20,317 bases of DNA. Source: Sandaracinaceae bacterium (GTDB lineage Bacteria; Myxococcota_A; Polyangia; Polyangiales; Houyiibacteriaceae). The stretch spans positions 1-20,317 of the forward strand of contig JAAZAH010000010.1 of the NCBI GenBank assembly GCA_012514415.1, in the 5' to 3' direction. Numbering within the stretch: position 1 is the stretch's first letter; the number at the start of each line of letters is the position of its first letter. The translations under genes were made by a program, and so were the position numbers. Of the stretch, positions 1 to 8,005 are shown piece after piece. The notes under the pieces were generated by a model. That model was not told the origin of the DNA. It searched no databases and saw only the letters and a program-made list of their open reading frames with translations.

Positions 1-1656
1 CTTTTTTTTGAAGAGCCGCCCGAAGAGGCCCGTGCCCTCGGCGGGTGTTGTCTTCCTCATCCTCGCGAGCCGCAGCTCACGCGCCGCGTCGATATGGTGG
101 GGATTGCTCTCGAGGCAGGCTTGGAAATGCGCGAGCGCTCCGCGCTGATCCCCCATGCGCTTAAGAAGCTGCCCCTTTAAGAAGTTGGCGCTCTCATGTG
201 ATTCATCGAGCTCGAGTGCGCGGTCGAGGAGCGCGCCGATCTCGGCCCGTCTCGCCGCCTGGTCCATGCCGAACTCCAAGATGAGCGCTTGGGCCTTCTT
301 TGCCGGATAGTCGGCGATGTCCGGGCTCAGCTCGAGGTTTCGATCGATGATCTCATGTGCCTCCGCAAACGACTTTCGTCGCAGAAGGGCGTCGACCTTC
401 GCGAAGTCGAGCGCGGCTGTGACGATTTCGCGCTCGCGCCGCTCGGCCTCAGGCGTTCCCGCACCGCGCTTCACGGTCTTGATGTATTCGGCTCGCTCTG
501 GGCTCTTGAGAAGCACTTCACGCGCGGTCGTCGCTCGTCGAAAGAGGTGATCCGCGAAGGGTCTCAGGACCTGCATCGGAGGCGTGAGGCGATCCGGATG
601 GCAAAGCTTGGCCATTCGGACGAAGGCAGACTCGATCTCGCGGACCGAGGCCTCTTCCGAGACGCCCAAAAATTCGAAATGGTTGGCGCGATCTTCTTCC
701 GCGTATTTGGCTTCAAGCTCGAGCCACCGCTGTCGCTCGTCCTCGCTGAGCTTCGCGGGGGGGGACGGAAAATCCTTCGGCGTGGCGAGCAAGCCGTCAC
801 TCGAGCGCCTTCGGCTCGGCGTTTCATCGGCCCTCATTTTCGAAGCTCGAGGCGGTTCGGAGACGCTCGGGGACGGATCCGCGGGCGCGGTCGCGTCGAG
901 CCTGAGTCGCGCCTGAGACGGCTCGGGCCCAGGTGCACGGAGCGTCTGACTTGAGCCATGGGAAGCCACCGCGGGCATCGAGGTCGAGCTCACACGATGC
1001 GTCCTCCTTGGCTCACTCGACCCTTTTCCAAGGGCCTCTCCCTCCTGCTCCTCCTGTCCAGCGCCTTGCCCCGTGACCGTGTGTACCTCGAGCGCGTCGA
1101 TGAGCTCGAGCAGATAGAGCAGCCTTTGCGCGACCTCGGGGCGGCCGCTTCGGCTGGCGAGGGCCTCCGGGCTCACCGGCGCTGCGCGCATCACATCGAA
1201 GACTTCGCCCTCCTCGCGCGTGAGACCGAGCGATTGCCGGGAGTGCCCTCTTCGAATGCGAAGCAGCTGGTTTTTTCGCGCCTCGAGTACGCGCGCAACG
1301 CCATCGGTCCGTGTCGAGGCGCGCACGAGCGTGGCAAGGAGCGGTCCGTATTCGAGGGTGGACGAAACGCTCACCGCATCTCCGACGAGATTCTCCTTGT
1401 AGAATGCGTATCGGCCGGCGTCGCGATCGACCATGCCGGAGAGCGCCTGCTCGATGGTCACACCGGGGCCGGCGCTGCTCCGCATGGAGCGAAGCTCGCC
1501 CTCGGCGAAGAGCAATCGCTCCTGCGTGTTCTGCTCATCGAGCCACCAAATGACCAACGTCCCGCTCGCCTTCCGCCTTCGCAGGCTTGAAAGCACGTGA
1601 AGTAGCGGAGTTTGTTGAAGATCACCGTGAGCGATCGGTTGAGGCGCAGATTGCAT
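1..1656 (-). CDS. DUF4388-like / J-domain / TPR protein (3' end cut by window edge)
   Basis: Reading the minus strand from the ATG at 1656 gives 552 codons without a stop down to base 1, ending GLFGRLFKKK, so the stop lies just outside. An in-frame TGA at 1683-1681 and no other start codon in between fix this start, although there is no clear ribosome binding site. Residues about 8-110 resemble the DUF4388 (PATAN-like) module of Myxococcota: a leading helix with LRRRKASGTL, then WWLDEQN, LLFAEGELRSM and GRYAFYKEN. A helical part follows, then a Ser/Pro/Glu-rich linker at about 195-295. A J domain sits at about 327-400 with FEFLGVSEEAS and an intact HPD at 353-355. TPR-like helices fill the C-terminus, including LKGQLLKRMGDQRGALAHF. 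J domains stimulate Hsp70 ATPase, so a cytosolic DnaK-linked adaptor role is likely. A kinase gene lies 156 bp upstream on the same strand. Its actual partner is unknown. Confidence 0.88.
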   Translation of the reverse strand, partial: MQSAPQPIAHGDLQQTPLLHVLSSLRRRKASGTLVIWWLDEQNTQERLLFAEGELRSMRSSAGPGVTIEQALSGMVDRDAGRYAFYKENLVGDAVSVSSTLEYGPLLATLVRASTRTDGVARVLEARKNQLLRIRRGHSRQSLGLTREEGEVFDVMRAAPVSPEALASRSGRPEVAQRLLYLLELIDALEVHTVTGQGAGQEEQEGEALGKGSSEPRRTHRVSSTSMPAVASHGSSQTLRAPGPEPSQARLRLDATAPADPSPSVSEPPRASKMRADETPSRRRSSDGLLATPKDFPSPPAKLSEDERQRWLELEAKYAEEDRANHFEFLGVSEEASVREIESAFVRMAKLCHPDRLTPPMQVLRPFADHLFRRATTAREVLLKSPERAEYIKTVKRGAGTPEAERREREIVTAALDFAKVDALLRRKSFAEAHEIIDRNLELSPDIADYPAKKAQALILEFGMDQAARRAEIGALLDRALELDESHESANFLKGQLLKRMGDQRGALAHFQACLESNPHHIDAARELRLARMRKTTPAEGTGLFGRLFKKK

Positions 1657-1786
1657 CGATTGGTTTGATTGTACCGCATCTCACCCCTGCTCGTCTGCCT
1701 CACCTCGATGGCAGGTTGGTTCGTCCCCTAGGCGAGCGCTGGCATGTGGGTGAGCGCGCTTGAACAGCTTGCCTGAGCCGCCCCTA

Positions 1787-1804
1787 TAAATCCAGTAAAT
1801 CCAG
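1787..1804. repeat. Tandem 9-mer repeat (2 copies)
   Basis: TAAATCCAG occurs twice in direct succession at 1787-1795 and 1796-1804, a few bases beyond the kinase stop codon. This is a short AT-richer patch in the 156-bp gap between the kinase and the J-domain gene. It is probably of little consequence. No other structure was recognised in that gap. Confidence 0.7.
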
Positions 1805-1812
1805 CCTCATCG

Positions 1813-3729
1813 TCAGCGAACCCGCTGCGGTGCGCCCCCATCGCTCGGAAGTCTCCATAGATAAATGGCGTTGAGGGTGAGCGCGAGGTTCGCCGCGGCG
1901 ATCGCCAGATGCCTAAGGTGTGGAAAATACGCCGAAAAGAAAAACGCCGCGAGCATCATCAAGGCAGTCGGCCAAAATCGTTTCTCCGTCGTGATCACAA
2001 GCCCGCCGGTAACGATGAACCAGATGAAGACGTTGGCGATCTGCACCGTCTCGGGGCTGAGTCCGAGGAGCGATCCCGCAAACCAGAAGACGACCGTTGC
2101 CACCAGGGTAAAGGGCACGATCAAGGCGAGAGTTCGGTTCAAATGGTTCGTCTTGAGGCGATCTTCGACGAGAAGACCCGTCGTTGCGACCAAGAGGAGG
2201 AAAACGCCCGTGACACCGAGCGCCGCGTAATGTGTCTCCATCGAGTCCGAGCCCAAAAAATGGATGCCGACGTGTGTCAGCGTCCAGAGCACTCCGTAGC
2301 CCACCGCGAAGAAAAGCCGCGTGCGTCTCCCTCGGCTCGGATCGTGTTCCTTACGAAGCGCATCGATCTGTTCGCGCCTTCGATGCGCTTCGAGGCTTGC
2401 GATCTCGACCTTGCGTCGGAGCGTCTCTGGCGGATCGCTTAGGCTCGCTAAGATCCCGGACGCTCCATCGATCGCCCCGCGCGCGAGCTCCCAATCGACC
2501 ATCATCGCCACGGCGCGCTCGAGCCCGGCTCGCGCCCGCGTGTTCCCATCCCACGAACGGATCGCTTCACGGAAGCCGTAGTGGCATTGCGTATAAAGCG
2601 AGTAGGCTTCCGCGACGCCTTCGGGGGTATCGGAGCGCCCGCTTCGGAGCAGGGTCGCCAGTCGATCGAGCGTGCGTTCAGCGCGATAGGCGATCTGCCT
2701 CGAGCCGCGATGGCGGAGAAAGCCCTCGAGATCTTCGCGGAATTCATCGGCCGATTGATGTCGCTCGGCCGGATCGAGCGCCATTGCGCGTGAACAGATC
2801 GCTGCAAGTTCCGCGGGCGCCCCCTCGGGAAGGGCCGGAGGCGAGCTGAGAATGCTTGCGCAGACCTCTCTAAAGCTGTCGCCGCGATGCGGAACATCGC
2901 CTGTGAGGATCTCGTAGAGGATGCCGCCTAGCAGGTAGATATCGGTATGCGGTCCGAGGCGATGACTCGAACCGGCGAGCATCTCGGGCGCCATATACGC
3001 CGGCGTCCCTGCGATATCCGTCGTGGTCTCGATGTCGGGCCAGCGTCCGCGCGGATCGGGCTTGAGTGCGAGGGCGAGGCCCCAATCCGCCACGTACACT
3101 TCGCCAAACTCACCGATCATCACGTTCTCGGGCTTGAGATCGCGATGGATGAAGCCGCGCGCATGCGCGAAATGAACGGCTTGGCAGACTTGGATGAGGA
3201 TGCGGAGGTTCCACTCCAGCAGATCGTTGACCTTGAGGCGACGCTGGGCATGGAGGGCGTCATGAAGATAGGTACCCCAATGCTGTCCTTCGATCCGTTT
3301 GAGGGCGACACGTGGAATGCCATCTCGGTCGATCTCGATGTCGTGGACCGGGACGATGTTGGGGTGCTCGAGCGAGCCCGTAATCCACGCCTCTTGGAGG
3401 AGCTTCTCGACGTGATGTGGCTGATTGGCCTCGGGGCGGAGCGCCTTGACCGCGACCTTGCGCCCGAGCCCTCGCTGCTCTGCCAAAAAGACCCGGCCCA
3501 TGCCACCTTCGCCGAGCACATCGAGGAACATGAAACGTTCCTCGCCGCTTTGCAGGTCGCGCTTCAGCTGCTCCAACCGCCTCTCGCCGCTGGTGGGTGG
3601 GCTGGGTGTGATCGTCGAGCGGAGGTCCGCGCTCACGGTCCGATCACCGACGGAGAATTTCCGCGCCAGCTCCTCGATGGAGGGCTCCATCGTATCGATG
3701 TCGAGGAAGGAGATCTTCGATCGTTTCAC
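1813..3729 (-). CDS. Ser/Thr protein kinase with DWG motif and six-helix membrane C-terminus
   Basis: 638 residues. The Hanks-type kinase domain spans about 67-345: glycine loop GEGGMG (73-78), VAVK with Lys95, HRDLKPEN (195-202, Asp197 and Asn202) and GTPAYMAPE (241-249). The magnesium-binding motif is Asp215-Trp-Gly instead of DFG, a variant I know from myxobacterial and planctomycete kinases, so activity is expected. After a helical linker (about 350-468), six hydrophobic segments follow at about 472-492, 501-520, 532-552, 563-580, 586-602 and 608-626. The kinase therefore precedes the membrane part, as in many bacterial receptor-like kinases, and faces the cytoplasm. The start is GTG; GGAG lies seven bases upstream, whereas the later ATG at codon 14 has no such site. 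Ligand and substrates cannot be read from sequence. The J-domain gene downstream on the same strand is a possible partner (inference only). Confidence 0.93.
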   Translation of the reverse strand: MKRSKISFLDIDTMEPSIEELARKFSVGDRTVSADLRSTITPSPPTSGERRLEQLKRDLQSGEERFMFLDVLGEGGMGRVFLAEQRGLGRKVAVKALRPEANQPHHVEKLLQEAWITGSLEHPNIVPVHDIEIDRDGIPRVALKRIEGQHWGTYLHDALHAQRRLKVNDLLEWNLRILIQVCQAVHFAHARGFIHRDLKPENVMIGEFGEVYVADWGLALALKPDPRGRWPDIETTTDIAGTPAYMAPEMLAGSSHRLGPHTDIYLLGGILYEILTGDVPHRGDSFREVCASILSSPPALPEGAPAELAAICSRAMALDPAERHQSADEFREDLEGFLRHRGSRQIAYRAERTLDRLATLLRSGRSDTPEGVAEAYSLYTQCHYGFREAIRSWDGNTRARAGLERAVAMMVDWELARGAIDGASGILASLSDPPETLRRKVEIASLEAHRRREQIDALRKEHDPSRGRRTRLFFAVGYGVLWTLTHVGIHFLGSDSMETHYAALGVTGVFLLLVATTGLLVEDRLKTNHLNRTLALIVPFTLVATVVFWFAGSLLGLSPETVQIANVFIWFIVTGGLVITTEKRFWPTALMMLAAFFFSAYFPHLRHLAIAAANLALTLNAIYLWRLPSDGGAPQRVR

Positions 3730-4012
3730 GCGTCCGCTCCGTACGCGGTAGGCCCCCTAAGGGAGGGTCAGGGTTTGCACGACTCTACCCCAAGAACCGG
3801 CGACCGTTAGCTTAAAGAGGAAGCGCCGTTGTGCATGGGAAAAATAACGAAAAACGAAAAAACACCCTCAAAGCGAGGAAGGTTTTCCACAGCGTCACGC
3901 GATGTTTGAAGACTCGCTTTTTGGGCTGTACATCGTCTTTCGATACGCTAAGGTAGAAAATCACGTGACGGCTCGTCCGTACCACGTTTAGGGGAAAATC
4001 TGGGGGAGTGAA
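3730..4012. promoter_or_regulatory. Divergent intergenic region with A-tracts
   Basis: These 283 bases separate the minus-strand kinase from the plus-strand unknown gene and must hold promoters for both. Three short A-runs (3840-3844, 3850-3854, 3857-3862) make a local AT-rich patch in otherwise GC-rich DNA. A weak sigma70-like pair facing right is possible: TTGAAG and TACATC separated by 17 bases around 3905-3933. It matches consensus poorly, so I do not assign a transcription start. GGGGGAG at 4002-4008 is the likely ribosome binding site of the plus-strand gene. No gene is seen here; a minus-strand reading frame extending through it has unlikely composition and is antisense to the unknown gene. 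Confidence 0.45.
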
Positions 4013-4633
4013 ATGCCAGCTAGGTTTCATCAGTGGGTGCGCCGGGAGATCAATCGCCTCGCCAAGGTGTTCAGCGAGCGCGCGACCGACGACCCGGCGA
4101 TCGCGGCGGTTTATCCAATGGTTGCGCACGCGGCCGATGAGATCAACGCTGCGTGGGCGAGCTATCGACGCGTCCGAGCACGGGCGCGTGAGAAGTCTGA
4201 ATGTGCTCTCGCGCGCTTCGTGGAGCGCTATCGCCCTGTGGTCATCCTCCTCGTTCCTGGCGCCGTCAATGAGCTCGAGGCGCTTCCTCCTCGTGGCGGA
4301 AGCGATCTGGCGATGATCGCCGAGCATCTTCTTGCGCTCGTCGAGACGGAACCCTCCGAAAGTCGCCTCGCCTATGCGATGCGGCTCGAGCTCGCGGCGG
4401 CGCTGGAAGGGGCGACGGCTGGCAAATCGTCACCCGAAGAGTGCGCGCGCTTCGTATTGAGCGATGCAGCGCAGCGAGCCTCCATTGTCCTCACGCATGC
4501 GCTCGAGCTCTACCGAGGGACAGTGAGCGAGGAGAGCGCGCTTTACGCCGAGTTCGCGGCCGATCTGCCGAATAATGCGGACGTGGTGAAGACGCGTGCA
4601 GAGCCGCTTGAGACGCGCGCCGTCGCCGAATAG
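4013..4633 (+). CDS. Hypothetical protein, 206 aa, helical, no known domain recognised
   Basis: I do not recognise this protein. It begins MPARFHQWVRREINRLAKVF behind GGGGGAG, which ends four bases before the ATG, and it has the codon preferences of neighbouring genes. It appears mostly alpha-helical, with many Arg, Glu and Ala residues. One short hydrophobic stretch, VVILLVPGAV near residue 76, is too brief for a confident membrane helix. No signal peptide or Cys motif is seen. It is divergent from the upstream kinase and converges on cysS, with 54 bp between the two stop codons. Reading on the opposite strand is open for part of its length but looks like a shadow. A cytosolic protein is most likely; function unknown. 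Confidence 0.75.
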   Translation: MPARFHQWVRREINRLAKVFSERATDDPAIAAVYPMVAHAADEINAAWASYRRVRARAREKSECALARFVERYRPVVILLVPGAVNELEALPPRGGSDLAMIAEHLLALVETEPSESRLAYAMRLELAAALEGATAGKSSPEECARFVLSDAAQRASIVLTHALELYRGTVSEESALYAEFAADLPNNADVVKTRAEPLETRAVAE

Positions 4634-4664
4634 GACCGCCCTCACTCCTGCAGTGGCCGCGCGT

Positions 4665-4683
4665 GCCCGGCTTCAAGCCGGGC
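4665..4683. terminator. Hairpin between convergent genes
   Basis: GCCCGGC and GCCGGGC pair perfectly around the five-base loop TTCAA. The hairpin lies in the 54-bp gap between the stop codon of the plus-strand unknown gene and that of cysS, so it could end transcripts from either side. Neither strand has a T-run after the stem, so it is not a classical intrinsic terminator; it may instead stabilise 3' ends. Confidence 0.45.
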
Positions 4684-4687
4684 GTCC

Positions 4688-6181
4688 TTAGAGCGTCCAG
4701 CGCGTGCCATCCGGCCCATCGTGGAGCTCGACGCCGAGCGCCTTGAGCTCATCCCGGATCGAGTCGGCCTTCGCAAAATCCTTCGCAAGTCGCGCCTCAT
4801 CGCGGGCCTGGATCTTGGCTTCGACCTCTTCGCGGGAAAGGCCACGCTCGTTTGCGCGTCGATCGCGGATCCGTTCGAGGATCGATTGCGGTTCGGAGCC
4901 GCCCAGCCCGAGGATGCGCGAGATGGCTTCAAAACCTTCACGCGCCTCTTCGTACGCGGCGCGGGTGATCGAGCCTTTCTTCGCCATGGCCCGATCCGCA
5001 AGTTCATTCACCCCGCGAAGAAACTCGGAGACCTCGGACAGCGCAACGGGCATGTTCAGATCATCATTGAGAGCGCGAAGGAGACGCCCTTCGAGATCGG
5101 AGATCTCGCGCGGCGTCGGCGCCTCGATCGGTTTGATGCGCCCCTCGGGGAGGGTTTCGAGGCGCTCCCGCGCGCGGTAGAGCGTCTCGAGGCGGTGTTC
5201 GGCCTCTTCGATGGAGGGAAAGGCGCGAGCGCTGCCATCGTCGGCAAGCTCCCAATCCAGCGAAAGAGGCGAGCGATAATGCACGCTCATGACGAAATAG
5301 CGAAGCGCCTCGGGCTCGTAGCGATTGAAGAGTTCGCGAGCCGTGAAGAAGTTTCCGAGGCTCTTGCTCATCTTCTCCTTATCGACCTCGACGAAGCCGT
5401 TATGCACCCAGCAATTGGAGAAGGGCTTGCCGGTCGCACATTCGCTCTGGGCGATCTCATTTTCATGATGCGGGAAGACGAGATCGAGACCGCCGCCGTG
5501 GAGATCGAGCGTCTCGCCGAGGTGCTTCATCGACATCGCGGAGCACTCGATATGCCAGCCGGGACGCCCGGGGCCGAAGGGGCTCTCATATGTCGCGCCT
5601 TCGAATTCGCCGCCCTTCCAAAGGACGAAATCGGCTGGGTGACGCTTGCGCTCGAGCTCTTCTTTGGAAACGCGCTCGCTCGCTCCCGTTCGAAGCGCGT
5701 CGGCGCTCCGATGGCTGAGCTTGCCGTATTCGTCGAAGGATTCGACGGAGAAGTAGACGTCGTCTCCGCTTTGATAGGCATGGCCGCGTTCGATCAGTCG
5801 CCCGATGAGCGCGATGATCTCGGGGATGTGCTCGCTCACCTTCGGCTCGATATCGGGCTTGTCACAGCCGAGGCGCTCCATATCCTCTTCGAACGCTTGG
5901 ATAAAGCGCTCGGCGAGTGCCTTCGGATGCTCTCCCTTTTCGGCGGCGCGATGGAGGATCTTATCGTCGACGTCGGTGTAATTGCGCGCGTAAATCACGC
6001 GATAGCCGCTCGCCCGGAGATGTCGCACGAGCACGTCGTAAACGACGTAGCAGCGTGCATGTCCAAGGTGCGCATAATCGTAGACCGTCGGCCCGCAGAC
6101 GTAGATCCGCGCGACGCCGTCCTCGAGCGTGCGAAATTCCTCTTTTTTACCGGTGAGCGTGTTGTGAAGCCGTAGAGCCAT
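4688..6181 (-). CDS. cysS: Cysteinyl-tRNA synthetase
   Basis: Charges tRNA-Cys with cysteine using ATP; cytosolic class I synthetase. The 497 residues are slightly longer than the E. coli enzyme. The HIGH-type motif is HLGH (38-41) inside YDYAHLGHARCYVVYD, and KMSKS is at 270-274. The expected zinc ligands are in place: Cys29 in YVCGPTVYD, Cys213 in HIECSAMS, and His238 and Glu242 in PHHENEIAQSE. The C-terminal helical tRNA-binding part ends with DEARLAKDFAKADSIRDEL, typical of CysRS. The start MALRLHNTLTGKKEEF fits the family, although no clear Shine-Dalgarno is visible upstream. A small putative lipoprotein gene lies 87 bp upstream on the same strand. Nothing about the gene is unusual. Confidence 0.98.
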   Translation of the reverse strand: MALRLHNTLTGKKEEFRTLEDGVARIYVCGPTVYDYAHLGHARCYVVYDVLVRHLRASGYRVIYARNYTDVDDKILHRAAEKGEHPKALAERFIQAFEEDMERLGCDKPDIEPKVSEHIPEIIALIGRLIERGHAYQSGDDVYFSVESFDEYGKLSHRSADALRTGASERVSKEELERKRHPADFVLWKGGEFEGATYESPFGPGRPGWHIECSAMSMKHLGETLDLHGGGLDLVFPHHENEIAQSECATGKPFSNCWVHNGFVEVDKEKMSKSLGNFFTARELFNRYEPEALRYFVMSVHYRSPLSLDWELADDGSARAFPSIEEAEHRLETLYRARERLETLPEGRIKPIEAPTPREISDLEGRLLRALNDDLNMPVALSEVSEFLRGVNELADRAMAKKGSITRAAYEEAREGFEAISRILGLGGSEPQSILERIRDRRANERGLSREEVEAKIQARDEARLAKDFAKADSIRDELKALGVELHDGPDGTRWTL

Positions 6182-6268
6182 TGGGGCGGAGTTTGACCCC
6201 GAAGACGCGCCTTCCGCAAGCTCGACTTTGGAGCGCGCTCATCGAGAGCACATCGATGCTCCTAGCGT

Positions 6269-6478
6269 CTAGCGATCGAAGAGCCGATGGGCGAAGCGCG
6301 GATGCGCGGCAGCAGAGCTGCTTTTCCCTTCGAGGATTGCGCTGAGTTCAGGAGGCTTCGGCGACTCTGGTTCCAACTCGCCCGCCGCGGCGCCTTCGCC
6401 GCACCCGAGTCTTCCGCCGATCAACGGCATCAAAATAAGGACGAGGATGATGGCGCGCTCATTCATTGATGATCTCAT
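6269..6478 (-). CDS. Small putative lipoprotein (about 65-69 aa)
   Basis: Starting at the ATG at 6478 (MRSSMNER...) or the one at 6466 (MNER...), this reads as a short exported protein. It has a positive N-terminus, a hydrophobic run AIILVLILMPLIGG and then RLGC-GEG, followed by a hydrophilic Ala/Glu/Pro/Ser tail ending AHRLFDR. Cys22 (counted from the second Met) is the candidate lipid-bearing residue, but position -3 is Arg, which departs from the usual Leu/Val/Ile lipobox. Codons are largely NNC/NNG like real neighbours. It sits 87 bp upstream of cysS on the same strand. The frame stays open further upstream, but that extension looks non-coding. The call is moderate because of its size. 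Confidence 0.5.
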   Translation of the reverse strand: MRSSMNERAIILVLILMPLIGGRLGCGEGAAAGELEPESPKPPELSAILEGKSSSAAAHPRFAHRLFDR

Positions 6479-6567
6479 ACGCAGGGCGCCGCGTTTTCTG
6501 GAGGGTGCGCGTTCGCCAAGAACGCCGTTCGGCGGACTACTCACCCGGGCAGGCACGTGCTAAGTGG

Positions 6568-6612
6568 TCGAGAAGCGCTCGGGGTCTCGCTCGCTTCGAG
6601 ACAGCTTCTCGA
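6568..6612 (+). promoter_or_regulatory. Strong nested stem-loop upstream of hisD
   Basis: The outer arms TCGAGAAGC (6568-6576) and GCTTCTCGA (6604-6612) are perfect complements. Inside them GTCTCG (6584-6589) pairs with CGAGAC (6597-6602) around the loop CTCGCTT. The 3' arm ends 22 bases before the hisD ATG, so the structure would sit in the hisD leader if transcription starts upstream of it. There is no run of His codons indicating a classical attenuator and no T-box-like sequence. Confidence 0.55.
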
Positions 6613-6634
6613 GCGCGGTTGAAAGAGACGCTCC

Positions 6635-7915
6635 ATGGTAAAGATCCTCAAACGAGGCAGTGAGGCTTATGACGCGGCGCTCAAGGCGCTTTCTAGGCGG
6701 GGCGAGGCCGATCTCGCGCGCGTCGAGCCCGATGTCCGTCGGATTATCGATGCCGTACGCACACGCGGCGATGAGGCGATCCGTGAGTTTGCCGAGCGCT
6801 TCGAAGGAAGACGCCCGGAGACGCTGGTTCTTGGAGCGGACGCGCTCCGCGAGCGAGCCAAGGCATGCGATGCGAGGACACGCGCGCTTCTAGAAGGGGC
6901 CGCTCTGCGGATCCGCGATTACCACGTGCATCAGATCGATAAGGGCTTTTCGTATGAGCGCGACGGAGTCGAGCTTGGGATGCGTGTGCGACCCGTCGCA
7001 TCGGCGGGTGTTTACGCCCCCGGCGGGAAGGCACGCTATCCCTCGACCGTTCTGATGACGGCGATCCCAGCCGCGGTCGCGGGCGTGAAGCGCATCGTCC
7101 TTGCGACACCTTCGCCAACGCCCGAGCTTTACGCGGCGGCAGAGATCGCCGGCGTCACCGAAATCGTCGATGCAGGAGGCGCACAAGCCATCGCGGCGCT
7201 CGCCTACGGGACCGAGAGCGTTCGCCCCGTGGATAAAATCGTCGGCCCCGGAAATATCTTCGTCGCTTGCGCCAAAAAGCTCGTGTACGGTCACGTTTCC
7301 ATCGATTCGATCGCTGGACCGAGTGAGATTCTCGTCATCGCGGATGAGGGCGCCGATGCGAGCGTTGTCGCCGCAGATTTGCTCTCGCAGGCCGAGCACG
7401 ATGAAGATGCCTATCCGCTCCTCATCACCATCGACGAGACCAAGGCGAAAGAGGTCGCCGAAGAGCTCGAGCGTCAAGTCGTTCGACTCAAGCGGAATGA
7501 AATCGCGCGGACCTCGCTCGAACGGCACGCCCACATCTTCATCGCGGGTGATCGAGACGAGGCCGCGCGCGTCGCGAACGAACTCGCACCCGAGCATCTC
7601 GCCCTCGCCGTGACCGATCCTGCCGGGATGCTCGATCAAATCGACGCCGTCGGCGCCGCGTTTCTTGGGGATCATACGCCCGAAGCGGCAGGCGATTATG
7701 CGGCCGGGCCAAGTCACGTGCTTCCGACCGGTGGGGCCGCGCGGTTTTCATCACCGCTCGGCGTCTACGATTTCATCACCCGCACGTCGGTCATTCGGTA
7801 CTCGGCCGAGGCGATTCGCCAGCAGGCGGATCTGCTCGAAGGATTGGCCGAGCTCGAAGGACTCGAGGCGCATGCGCTCGCGGTCCGTGCGAGACGAACG
7901 CTCCAAGAGCGCTGA
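6635..7915 (+). CDS. hisD: Histidinol dehydrogenase
   Basis: Catalyses the last two oxidations of histidine synthesis, L-histidinol to L-histidine with two NAD+, in the cytosol. The 426 residues match the family length. The expected E. coli zinc ligands have counterparts: Gln252 and His255 in SQAEHDEDAY, Asp354 in AAGDYAAGPSH and His413 in GLEAHALAV. The catalytic Glu-His pair is Glu320-His321 in LAPEHL. Other signatures are YAPGGKARYPSTVLM, GPGNIFVACAK and IAGPSEILV. The ATG at 6635 has the purine-rich GAAAGAGA upstream. The gene stands alone: no other his gene is in the window, and its neighbours are a putative lipoprotein gene on the other strand and a convergent kinase. Regulation may involve the stem-loop in its leader. 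Confidence 0.98.
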   Translation: MVKILKRGSEAYDAALKALSRRGEADLARVEPDVRRIIDAVRTRGDEAIREFAERFEGRRPETLVLGADALRERAKACDARTRALLEGAALRIRDYHVHQIDKGFSYERDGVELGMRVRPVASAGVYAPGGKARYPSTVLMTAIPAAVAGVKRIVLATPSPTPELYAAAEIAGVTEIVDAGGAQAIAALAYGTESVRPVDKIVGPGNIFVACAKKLVYGHVSIDSIAGPSEILVIADEGADASVVAADLLSQAEHDEDAYPLLITIDETKAKEVAEELERQVVRLKRNEIARTSLERHAHIFIAGDRDEAARVANELAPEHLALAVTDPAGMLDQIDAVGAAFLGDHTPEAAGDYAAGPSHVLPTGGAARFSSPLGVYDFITRTSVIRYSAEAIRQQADLLEGLAELEGLEAHALAVRARRTLQER

Positions 7916-7979
7916 GGGTACACTCGGGGGCCGCTCCTTTAGGGCGAAAGCATCACGGATCGCACGCTGAACGGGGAAC

Positions 7980-7994
7980 ATCGGCCGCGCCGAT
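7980..7994. terminator. Weak hairpin between convergent hisD and kinase genes
   Basis: ATCGGC and GCCGAT pair around CGC in the 90-bp gap between the hisD stop and the stop codon of the minus-strand kinase. There is no T-run. It is a possible shared 3'-end structure, but small enough to be chance. Confidence 0.22.
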
Positions 7995-8005
7995 TTCGAG
8001 GCAGT

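Noticed and set aside
289..1590. Two long plus-strand frames (289-954, 958-1590)
   Set aside because: They are antisense to the J-domain/TPR protein, which shows clear family motifs in the minus frame; GC-rich coding DNA routinely leaves such shadows.
3883..3891. DnaA-box-like TTTTCCACA near an AT-rich patch, suggesting a replication origin
   Set aside because: It is a single site with one mismatch and no cluster of further boxes; no dnaA, dnaN or parAB nearby.
3812..4327. 171-residue reading frame on the minus strand antisense to the unknown gene
   Set aside because: It covers the AT-rich intergenic region and the opposite strand of a better-supported gene. Its composition (many His, Arg, Phe) is atypical and no start site is convincing.
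4721..6175. 484-residue plus-strand frame across cysS
   Set aside because: It is the exact antisense of cysS with no family signature; a shadow frame.
6510..6530. Overlapping GTTC/GAAC half-sites resembling a LexA-type operator upstream of hisD
   Set aside because: Spacing does not fit the known LexA boxes and hisD is not an SOS gene; likely chance.
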